From NCBI GenBank assembly GCA_015493625.1, contig WGCT01000119.1:1-7602 (forward strand): a stretch of DNA of 7,602 nt. Direction: 5' to 3'. The stretch comes from Draconibacterium sp. GTDB lineage: Bacteria > Bacteroidota > Bacteroidia > Bacteroidales > Prolixibacteraceae. Of the stretch, positions 1 through 6,238 are shown piece after piece (position 1 is the first letter of the stretch; every line of letters starts with the position of its first letter). The position numbers and the translations under genes were made by a program. Below the pieces are notes generated by a model. That model made no database searches. It worked only from the letters and a program-made list of their open reading frames with translations, and was not told the DNA's origin.

Positions 1-208
1 AAAAAAAAAATCAATTTTCTATTGTAATTATCTTAAATGTTATATTGTTTTCTGTTTCAGTCTTTTAAAAAAATATTTTTTTTAATATTTGTTAAACAGC
101 TAATAATCAGCGTCTTATAATTAATGAATTGATTGTCAACCGCATAACTGGTACGTACTGGTTGGGCATATTGTTGATAAGTCGATTTTATTGTAAAAAT
201 GTTCGAAT
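1..208. other. AT-rich non-coding region downstream of the mlaD-like gene
   Basis: No credible coding frame is visible here. The stretch is very AT-rich, with A and T runs at 1-10 and 67-83. It lies 3' of the leftward amidase-mlaD pair, so any operon terminator should be here. The only hairpin found is made purely of A and T (stem 71-77 with 84-90), which is too weak to call a terminator. A small near-palindrome made from two ACTGGT copies sits at 146-163. The gene to the left lies outside the window. Confidence 0.6.
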
Positions 209-1462
209 TTAGTGCAACGATTTCAGTGCTTTTTCAAGTTTTATTAACCGTCCGTTTTTAAATGCAACAATGGTCGAATTGGGGAATCTACTTTTAACCG
301 ATTCCTGAATTTTCTGAATTTCAGAATAGGAAGAACTCGACCCCAACAAATAGGAATATGCACCACTGGCCATAAACTCTTCTACCCCATCAATTCCTTC
401 AAAATATTTCGAATTTTTTGGAATTTGATTTTCCGTAGAAACAAGGTGGACTTTAAATATTATATTCTTTGAGTTTCCCTGCGTATTTGCATTTATGTAG
501 TACTCTTTTCCAAAATCTAAGGCCGAAAAATGCAGATAACGTTTCGGATTGGCTTGAATATCGTTAATTAAAAAGCTGAGATTATCGGACAAATCGGTTA
601 TCGACCGGTACAATTTATCGTCGTTCAAAAGCAAGCCCGCCGTACTTTCTTCGCTGTTTAGTTTTTCGAGTATTGTAACTATTTGCTCCGATGCCCCCGA
701 AATATTTTCTAAAACAGGGGTAATTGAAATATTTGCCAGAGTATCGCTAAAGCTTGAAAGGTTTTTAATAGTTGTTTCCAGCTCTTTTGTATTGTTGTTA
801 AAGGTGGTTGTAATTTCGTCGATATTTGTAATAATATGCTTGATTCCATCTTTTTCTGAAGCTACAATGTTTTGGAGGTCGGCAGTTGTTTTTTCAATGT
901 TTTCAATAGTTTGGTTAACGTTTGCAAAACTCTCCGACAAGTTTTTGCGTGCATCTTCGTTAAAAATTACAGTAAGCACCGTAATTGCCGAGTCGATGGT
1001 ACTAAGAAGCTGTTCTGCTTTGTTTTTTAAAGGAAGAACCTGCATACTCACCTGCTCTTTCAAATCGTCTTCAACCGAACCGGGAATGGTGTCGTAAGTA
1101 TTATAGATCTCGCTCTCCTTACTAATGTTAAGTTTTATCGAGCGCGTTCCCATTATGTCGCTGCTAACAATCTGAGCTACCGAGTTTACCGGTATTTTAA
1201 AATCGCCGTTTACCGTAAACGCAACCACCAGCCTGCCACTATGGTCGGGAGTAAACGTAATGCTTTTAACCAACCCGATTTGGTATCCGTTAACCGTTAC
1301 CTTACTTGCTTCAACAAGTCCGTCAACGCGGTCGTAAATAACAATATAAGTGTTGCTCTGTTTAAACAAGTCGTGCCCTTTTAGGTAACTCATGCCCCAA
1401 ATAAATATGGTTACCGAAATCACGATTAATATGCCCAGTTTTGTATATTTTGAAACTTTCAT
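209..1462 (-). CDS. mlaD: MCE/MlaD family lipid-transport protein with a C-terminal SPOR-like domain
   Basis: A 417-residue periplasmic protein anchored in the inner membrane. It is likely the substrate-binding (MlaD-like) part of an MCE phospholipid transporter that moves lipids between inner and outer membrane. Residues about 9-27 form one N-terminal membrane segment after a short basic start (MKVSKYTK). Residues about 38-115 match an MCE domain: the VDGLVEASKVTVNGYQIG segment, then hydrophobic strands and a MGTRSIKL stretch. Residues about 135-300 are helical, Leu/Ile/Asn/Thr-rich and probably coiled coil. The NPKRYLHFS motif near 305-313 is where Bacteroidota MlaD proteins usually end. 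About 85 further residues follow (333-417) and resemble a SPOR domain, ending VAFKNGRLIKLEKAL. The start is ATG with the anchor directly behind it. The gene lies 59 bp after the amidase on the same strand, so cotranscription is likely. No mlaE or mlaF permease/ATPase genes lie in the window. The family is confident; the SPOR call is inference. Confidence 0.9.
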   Translation of the reverse strand: MKVSKYTKLGILIVISVTIFIWGMSYLKGHDLFKQSNTYIVIYDRVDGLVEASKVTVNGYQIGLVKSITFTPDHSGRLVVAFTVNGDFKIPVNSVAQIVSSDIMGTRSIKLNISKESEIYNTYDTIPGSVEDDLKEQVSMQVLPLKNKAEQLLSTIDSAITVLTVIFNEDARKNLSESFANVNQTIENIEKTTADLQNIVASEKDGIKHIITNIDEITTTFNNNTKELETTIKNLSSFSDTLANISITPVLENISGASEQIVTILEKLNSEESTAGLLLNDDKLYRSITDLSDNLSFLINDIQANPKRYLHFSALDFGKEYYINANTQGNSKNIIFKVHLVSTENQIPKNSKYFEGIDGVEEFMASGAYSYLLGSSSSYSEIQKIQESVKSRFPNSTIVAFKNGRLIKLEKALKSLH

Positions 1463-1521
1463 TGGTATCTGATATTTGTTCTCAATAGCGATGTAAAATT
1501 AGGGATTTCAAATGTTAATAA

Positions 1522-2691
1522 CTACATTTTCGACAATGCTTTTTTTACAGAGATTGTTTTACCGTTCTCAAAAGCCACTACAAAAGCATTTTCAAATTTA
1601 TTTTGAATTCGAATTCTCTCCTCGTCTGCTTCCTCAAACGAGTTGAATCTCCCTGAATAGTACCGGTTTATATTTGCCGATTCAATTCTGAATATATTTT
1701 TTTCTCCTTTAAAATTTTCAGGTGATGTTTCAATTTTTCTTCTTAAAGCCATTATTTGAACTGAAAAAAAGATATTGCTTAAAGCCTGATTCTTAATAAC
1801 AGTTTGCTTTTTCTGTTTTGGTGCGAGTTGTGCTGCCGGTTTATTTTGGGTCCGATTAGGAGCTCTCTTCGCTGTAATTAAATTGAAACTGCTTTTGGCC
1901 TCTATCTTTTTTTTATAAACAGCAAATGCTTTAAAAATTGCCAAAGCAAGTTTATCCTTACCCGAATCACTCAACAAAAAATTCCTCTCGGCTGTATTAC
2001 TTAAAAAACCTGTTTCAATTAGCACACTGGGCATTGTTGTTCGGCGAAGGACAAGAAATCCGGCCTGTTTAACACTGCGGTCAGCACGATTTGCCTGCTC
2101 TTTAAACTCTTTTTGAATGGCCGATGCAAACAGCACACTTTGCTCGAGGTATTCATCCTGAACCAGCTCGAACATAATGTATGATTCAGGCGAATTGGGA
2201 TCGAATCCTTCGTATGTTTTGTTGTAATCGTCTTCGAGTAAAATTACAGAGTTCTCTTTTTGGGCAACTTTCAGGTTTTCTTTGCTTCGGTGTTGCCCCA
2301 ATACAAAAGTTTCAGTTCCATGTACCGATTTTTGATCAACAGCATTCACATGAATAGAAATAAAAAGGTCGGCCTTATTCTTATTGGCAATGTTGGCACG
2401 TTGGTGGAGCGGAATAAAAACATCTTTTTTGCGGGTATATACAATAGTAATATTGGGGTAATTGGTTTTAATAATTTCTCCAAGTTTTAATGCAATATCG
2501 AGTACAATATCCTTTTCTTTTGCTTTTCCCATCGACGCTCCCCAATCTTTTCCCCCATGTCCGGGGTCGATTACAACTACCAAAATGTGCGACTCGTCTT
2601 TCCCCACAAATGAATTACTGCCCTTAGAAACAGTTGAGAAACAAAGGGTAATAATAAAAACGAAAATAGTATTGAAAAGCAAGTTGTTCAT
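1522..2691 (-). CDS. N-acetylmuramoyl-L-alanine amidase (Amidase_3, zinc) with C-terminal SPOR-like domain
   Basis: A 389-residue exported hydrolase of the AmiA/B/C type that cuts the amide bond between MurNAc and the stem peptide, used in cell separation and wall turnover. Residues 1-24 form a signal peptide with a hydrophobic core. The catalytic domain spans about 36-262. The zinc ligands are seen as H45 in DPGHGG, E59 in KAKEKD and H114 in SIHVNA, and the catalytic glutamate is E226 in LIETGFLSN. Residues about 126-200 are an insertion between the second histidine and the catalytic end; in this family such insertions can carry a regulatory helix that occludes the active site. Residues about 262-304 are a Lys/Gln/Pro/Ala-rich linker. 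Residues about 305-389 look like a SPOR domain (FFSVQIMAL, RYYSGRFNSFEEA, FVVAFENGKTI), which in other bacteria binds glycan stripped of stem peptides. It is the first gene of a leftward pair with the mlaD-like gene, driven from the divergent region shared with lptD. All active-site residues are present. Confidence 0.95.
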   Translation of the reverse strand: MNNLLFNTIFVFIITLCFSTVSKGSNSFVGKDESHILVVVIDPGHGGKDWGASMGKAKEKDIVLDIALKLGEIIKTNYPNITIVYTRKKDVFIPLHQRANIANKNKADLFISIHVNAVDQKSVHGTETFVLGQHRSKENLKVAQKENSVILLEDDYNKTYEGFDPNSPESYIMFELVQDEYLEQSVLFASAIQKEFKEQANRADRSVKQAGFLVLRRTTMPSVLIETGFLSNTAERNFLLSDSGKDKLALAIFKAFAVYKKKIEAKSSFNLITAKRAPNRTQNKPAAQLAPKQKKQTVIKNQALSNIFFSVQIMALRRKIETSPENFKGEKNIFRIESANINRYYSGRFNSFEEADEERIRIQNKFENAFVVAFENGKTISVKKALSKM

Positions 2692-2711
2692 AATGTTTTA
2701 TGATTGCTGAA

Positions 2712-2719
2712 CAAAAATA
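2712..2719 (-). promoter_or_regulatory. Putative -7 promoter box for the amidase-mlaD operon
   Basis: The minus strand reads TATTTTTG, an exact match to the Bacteroidota -7 consensus TAnnTTTG. It lies 20 bp before the amidase ATG, which implies a short leader of about 14 nt. No clear TTG -33 element is seen at the expected spacing of about 19-21 bp, so the call rests on the octamer and its position. Confidence 0.45.
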
Positions 2720-2772
2720 GAAATATTAAAATTATTTTGCGTTTATTATCACAATAGTATAGTGCTTATTTT

Positions 2773-2780
2773 TATTTTTG
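2773..2780 (+). promoter_or_regulatory. Putative -7 promoter box for lptD-ridA
   Basis: The plus strand reads TATTTTTG, again an exact TAnnTTTG match. Transcription would start near 2787, giving a leader of about 30 nt to the TTG at 2817. If the box is real, the upstream in-frame TTG at 2778 lies inside it and could not be translated from this transcript. No good -33 element is visible. It faces away from an identical octamer on the other strand 53 bp to the left. Confidence 0.45.
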
Positions 2781-2816
2781 TCGAGCCAAATAACAAGAAA
2801 TAACGCAGAAAGCATT

Positions 2817-5480
2817 TTGTATAAAATAGTAATAACATATTTGTTTGCCTTTATTCCACTTTTTTTACTTGGTCAGGAACCCGGAAAAATCTCTGTAGAA
2901 CACGACATTCTTCCGCCCCCCGCATTGGCAACCGGTTTTATTGCAGGCGATACGATTATTCAGCCCGACTCGATACAGCTCGACTCGATACAGATAGATA
3001 CAACAGCAATAGATTCGGCGGCAAAACCCGTTATAGAAGACCCTATTGTTTACAATGCCGAAGATTCGATAATTATATCGTTCGACGGGCAAAAAGTTTA
3101 TATGTATAACAAGGCAAGCGTCACCTATCAAAATATTGAATTAACGGCGTACTATATTGAATTGAATTTGCAAACCAAAGAAATTTATGCCGAAGGGATA
3201 TTAGATTCTACCGAAACTCTGGTGCAGAAACCTGTTTTTAAACAGGGATCGGAGGAGTACGAATCGGAAACGATGCACTATAATTTCGATACGGGAAAGG
3301 CATTTATTACCAAAGTTGTATCGGAACAGGGCGAAGGAAGATTGTTGAGCGAGAAGACAAAAAAAATTAGTAAAAATGTATTTATTACTAAGAATGCAAA
3401 ATATACAACATGCGATGCCGACCACCCGCATTACTATTTACACCTATCGAAAGCAAAAGTAATTGAAGGAAATAAAATTATTACAGGGCCTGCCTATATG
3501 GTTATCGAAGATTTTCCCATCTATTTTCCGTTTTTACCCTTTGGATACTTCCCTAATTCTCCCACCTATTCGTCGGGAATTTTAGTGCCTACTTATGGAG
3601 AGGAACAGAACAGAGGATTCTTTTTACGCGATGGCGGGTACTACTGGGCAGCCAGCGAATATGTCGATTTGGCAATTCGTGGCGACATTTATTCGAAAGG
3701 GTCGTGGGGAGTAAAACTACATACAAATTACCGAAAACGTTACAAATTTAGTGGTGGATTCGATTTTAAATATGCGATGAATGTTTATGGCGATAAAGGG
3801 TTAGTAAATTATACACGTTCGCCACAGTTTCAAATTATGTGGTCGCACAGTCAAGATCCAAAATCGAATCCGAACCGTACCTTTTCGGCAAGTGTAAACT
3901 TCTCTACCAGTGGCTACGATAAGCATAACTCTTATTCGGCCAATAACTATTTGCGAACACAAAAATCGTCGAGTATCTCCTACACCCGTCGTTTCGAGAA
4001 TACTCCTTTTAATTTGTCGGTTAACTTGCGACACTCGCAAAACTCAACCGACACAACCATTTCGTTGTCGCTTCCCGAAATGACTTTTAGTATGGCAAAA
4101 ATATATCCTTTCCGAAGAAAAAAGCGAACAGGCAAGCTGAGGTTTTACGAAAAATTTGGCTTTAACTATACGGGAAATATGAAAAACAGCATTACAGCAA
4201 AAGAGTACGAATTGATGAAAAAGTCGTTCCCGCAGGATTGGAAAAATGGTATTAAGCACAACTTACCTATTTCGTTCCCAAGTTTTAACTTACTAAAATA
4301 TGTAAACTTTAGTCCGGGTATTGGATACAACGAGAAGTGGTATTTTAATAAGAAAAATTACACTTACAGCCCGACCGAGGTTGTTGGCCCGAATGGAAGA
4401 ATGGGACACGTTAAAATTGATACCATTAACGGGTTTAACCGGGTTTACGACTATTCGTTTAGTTTAAGTTCGTCGACAAATATTTACGGTATGTATATTC
4501 CGCGGAATCCAAATTCGAAAATTAAAGGAATCAGGCATAAATTTACACCTTCGGCGAGTTTTAGTTACCGCCCCGATTTTGGTGCTGCACACTATGGTTA
4601 TTGGCAACCGGTTCAGGTAGACACAACCGGCAGAATTGAATATTTCGATGTTAATGCAGGAGGAATTTATGGCGGGTCACCCGGAATGGGGGCATCGGGA
4701 GCCATTAGCGTTTCGTTAAGTAACAACCTCGAAATGAAAGTAATTGACACAAAAGACACAACAAGCACCGACGACAAAGCAAAGTATAAAAAAGTAAAAC
4801 TAATTGATAATTTAAGCGTTGCATCGTCGTACAATTTAATTGCCGATTCGTTAAATCTTTCACCAATTAGTTTGCGTGCACGTACAACTATAAAAGGTGT
4901 GAGTATAAATATGGGAGCAATTTTAGACCCCTACGAGGTAAATGAAAACTACCGGCGAATTCATAAATATGTATGGAACGAACGAAACGGCATTCAGAAA
5001 TTAGGGCGTTTAACACGGGCAAATCTTTCGTTTGGAATGAAGTTTAAATCGAAAAAAGGAGAGAAAGAGGCCGAGGATAAAAAGAAAAAAATTGAGGAGG
5101 ACAAAGTTTTACCGGGCTCTTACGACGACTATGTTGATTTTAGTGTTCCGTGGGACTTTGGCTTCGATTATAGCTTTGGTTATTCAGGAGCTACACGGTC
5201 GGCCCCACACGGCAGGTTTACCCAAACAATTGGAGTACGGGGAAGCATAAGTTTAACCGAAAAATGGCGAATTAGCATGAATACCAACTTCGATATTATG
5301 GCGCATGAGTTTTCGTTTACTACTGTAAATGTAAACCGCGACCTGCACTGCTGGTCGATGGCATTTAATTTTGTACCGTTTGGGTATATGAAAAGTTATA
5401 GCTTTACGATTAGCGCAAAATCGTCGATGTTAAAAGATTTAAGATTACAGAAACAACAAAGTCATTACGATAATTTCTAA
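2817..5480 (+). CDS. lptD: LptD-like LPS-assembly outer-membrane protein (Bacteroidota type)
   Basis: About 887 residues. It is the likely outer-membrane translocon that inserts lipopolysaccharide into the outer leaflet, working with LptE and the periplasmic Lpt bridge. Counting from the TTG at 2817: signal peptide 1-19 (MYKIVITYLF, then AFIPLFLLG), a low-complexity Asp/Ser/Ile linker near 50-67, an OstA/LptA-like periplasmic domain about 78-237 with the TTCDADHPHYYLHL motif, and a long beta-barrel region about 277-887 with alternating aromatic strands (TYSSGILVPTYG, LRDGGYYW, FNFVPFGYMKSYSF). A Lys/Glu-rich segment at 744-763 probably forms a loop. There are only two cysteines, C199 and C845. 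There is no ATG between the stop at 2760-2762 and the signal peptide. TTG 2817 was chosen because it gives a compact signal peptide and lies downstream of the likely promoter; TTG 2778 would give 900 residues. The gene is divergent from the amidase and 19 bp before ridA. Confidence 0.88.
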   Translation: MYKIVITYLFAFIPLFLLGQEPGKISVEHDILPPPALATGFIAGDTIIQPDSIQLDSIQIDTTAIDSAAKPVIEDPIVYNAEDSIIISFDGQKVYMYNKASVTYQNIELTAYYIELNLQTKEIYAEGILDSTETLVQKPVFKQGSEEYESETMHYNFDTGKAFITKVVSEQGEGRLLSEKTKKISKNVFITKNAKYTTCDADHPHYYLHLSKAKVIEGNKIITGPAYMVIEDFPIYFPFLPFGYFPNSPTYSSGILVPTYGEEQNRGFFLRDGGYYWAASEYVDLAIRGDIYSKGSWGVKLHTNYRKRYKFSGGFDFKYAMNVYGDKGLVNYTRSPQFQIMWSHSQDPKSNPNRTFSASVNFSTSGYDKHNSYSANNYLRTQKSSSISYTRRFENTPFNLSVNLRHSQNSTDTTISLSLPEMTFSMAKIYPFRRKKRTGKLRFYEKFGFNYTGNMKNSITAKEYELMKKSFPQDWKNGIKHNLPISFPSFNLLKYVNFSPGIGYNEKWYFNKKNYTYSPTEVVGPNGRMGHVKIDTINGFNRVYDYSFSLSSSTNIYGMYIPRNPNSKIKGIRHKFTPSASFSYRPDFGAAHYGYWQPVQVDTTGRIEYFDVNAGGIYGGSPGMGASGAISVSLSNNLEMKVIDTKDTTSTDDKAKYKKVKLIDNLSVASSYNLIADSLNLSPISLRARTTIKGVSINMGAILDPYEVNENYRRIHKYVWNERNGIQKLGRLTRANLSFGMKFKSKKGEKEAEDKKKKIEEDKVLPGSYDDYVDFSVPWDFGFDYSFGYSGATRSAPHGRFTQTIGVRGSISLTEKWRISMNTNFDIMAHEFSFTTVNVNRDLHCWSMAFNFVPFGYMKSYSFTISAKSSMLKDLRLQKQQSHYDNF
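2966..2993 (+). repeat. Short tandem repeat in the LptD linker
   Basis: A 13-bp unit (CGACTCGATACAG) occurs at 2966-2978 and again at 2981-2993, giving a 15-bp period. It encodes two copies of DSIQ, continued by the degenerate units IDTTA and IDS. It lies in the acidic, probably disordered spacer between signal peptide and OstA-like domain. The period is a multiple of three, so copy-number change would keep the frame. Confidence 0.7.
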
Positions 5481-5499
5481 ATTTTTACGGAATAAAAAC

Positions 5500-5883
5500 A
5501 TGATTATGAAAAAAATTATTTCTACATCCCGGGCACCTCAGGCAATTGGTCCGTACAGTCAGGCCGTTGAGACAAACGATACTCTTTATATTTCAGGACA
5601 GATTCCGCTCGATGCAGAAAGCATGGAAGTGGTTGAAGGTGGAATTAAAGAGCAAACTGTACAGGTAATGAAAAATATTGGAGCTATTTTAGAAGCTGCC
5701 GGTTACAGTTACTCCGATGTAGTAAAATCGACCTGTCTGCTATCGGATATGGAAAATTTTAAAGCAATGAACGAAGTTTATGCACAGTTTTACACGAAAA
5801 ATGAACCTGCCCGGGCCGCATTTGCCGTTAAAGAATTACCACTTAATGTTTTGGTTGAAATAGAGACCATTGCCGCAAAATAA
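5500..5883 (+). CDS. ridA: RidA family reactive enamine/imine deaminase
   Basis: A 127-residue cytosolic protein of the RidA/YjgF/UK114 family. These form trimers that hydrolyse reactive 2-aminoacrylate and other enamine/imine intermediates made by PLP enzymes, releasing ammonia and protecting those enzymes. Family motifs are complete: APQAIGPYSQAV near 12-23, YISGQIPLD at 30-38, CLLSDMENF at 79-87 and the C-terminal PARAAFAV, then LPLNVLVEIETIA. R105 matches the conserved arginine that binds the substrate carboxylate. Length is normal. Two ATGs lie close together; the one at 5506 gives the more usual MKKIIST start and 125 residues, so the true start may be there. It follows lptD by only 19 bp with no terminator between, so cotranscription is likely, although the two functions are not obviously linked. 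Confidence 0.95.
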   Translation: MIMKKIISTSRAPQAIGPYSQAVETNDTLYISGQIPLDAESMEVVEGGIKEQTVQVMKNIGAILEAAGYSYSDVVKSTCLLSDMENFKAMNEVYAQFYTKNEPARAAFAVKELPLNVLVEIETIAAK

Positions 5884-5984
5884 ATGGCTGTTATAAATTG
5901 GCATTTGCACACACCAATTAAAAAATGATATGCCCAAACCATTTAGCTTTTCGAAATCCTAAATAGATTGCAAAGAAATGCGAG

Positions 5985-6099
5985 TGCCTGCGTGAGGGAT
6001 TGCAGTGGTTACCCCGCAGAACACACCGCTTTTGGGCGGTGTGGGCGAGGAGTATGAACGGAAAGCCCGACCCCCTTTTTTTCGAGGGGGGCACGCCCA
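5985..6099. ncRNA. Candidate structured RNA / conserved intergenic element with two similar modules
   Basis: This GC-rich island sits in the 355-bp gap between ridA and ffh, whose flanks are AT-rich. A perfect 8-bp hairpin joins 6022-6029 (CACACCGC) to 6036-6043 with a 6-nt loop. A second hairpin joins 6071-6076 to 6085-6090 (CCCCCT with AGGGGG). The ends can close through 5990-5994 (GCGTG) with 6092-6096 (CACGC). The element is internally duplicated: 5994-6016 and 6047-6069 align without gaps at 13 of 23 positions, both starting GAGG and ending CCCG, and each can form the same small 3-bp hairpin with a 5-nt loop. Each module is followed by one of the larger hairpins. Similar sequences recur between genes in Bacteroidota as far as I recall, and flavo-1 RNA is the family I would test first; this is unverified. 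The strand is not settled. The rest of 5884-6238 shows only the ffh promoter region. Confidence 0.55.
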
Positions 6100-6170
6100 A
6101 ATCTCTGTTTATACATTTTTATTCACAGGTTGAAATAGTGCCTTCTTTAAATCTGTAAAACTTTTTTTGA

Positions 6171-6198
6171 TAAACGTTTAACAATCAAGTTTAAACTT
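6171..6198. repeat. Two perfect AT-rich palindromes in the ffh promoter
   Basis: TAAACGTTTA at 6171-6180 and AAGTTTAAACTT at 6187-6198 are each perfect inverted repeats, 6 bp apart. The second ends one base before the -7 box at 6200, so both lie where a repressor or activator could act. No regulator is recognised, and short palindromes arise easily in AT-rich DNA. Confidence 0.4.
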
Positions 6199-6207
6199 CT
6201 ATTTTTG
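6177..6207 (+). promoter_or_regulatory. Putative ffh promoter
   Basis: TATTTTTG at 6200-6207 is an exact match to the Bacteroidota -7 consensus TAnnTTTG. TTTA at 6177-6180 lies 19 bp upstream, the right spacing for a -33 element, but differs from TTTG at its last base. Transcription would begin near 6214, about 25 nt before the ffh ATG. The octamer is identical to the two boxes in the amidase/lptD divergent region. Confidence 0.55.
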
Positions 6208-6238
6208 CAACACTTAAAAAGAAAGAAAAATTTAAAGC

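Noticed and set aside
67..90. A/T-only hairpin as terminator of the amidase-mlaD operon
   Set aside because: The 7-bp stem (71-77 with 84-90) has no G-C pair and lies about 120 bp after the stop; such pairing is expected by chance in this composition.
792..1097. 101-codon plus-strand frame inside the mlaD-like gene
   Set aside because: Antisense to the helical region; its hydrophobic look follows from the complementary codons of a polar coiled coil.
1463..1521. Separate promoter for the mlaD-like gene
   Set aside because: No TAnnTTTG match with correct spacing was found; the 59-bp gap is better read as internal to an operon.
2260..2710. Two plus-strand open frames over the amidase
   Set aside because: Antisense to the catalytic domain and signal peptide of a clearly real gene; no motif seen.
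5896..5919. AATTGG/CCAATT inverted repeat just after ridA as a terminator
   Set aside because: Only 6 bp with a 12-nt loop, and it is followed by A residues rather than a T run on the plus strand.
6071..6091. C-run/G-run hairpin as a simple intrinsic terminator
   Set aside because: The T run is in the loop, not after the stem, and the hairpin fits as one arm of the larger two-module element.
5918..6100. 60-codon minus-strand open frame across the ridA-ffh gap
   Set aside because: It lies over the GC-rich foldable element, has no family resemblance and is rich in Arg, His and Cys; it is best explained as a by-product of the structured sequence.
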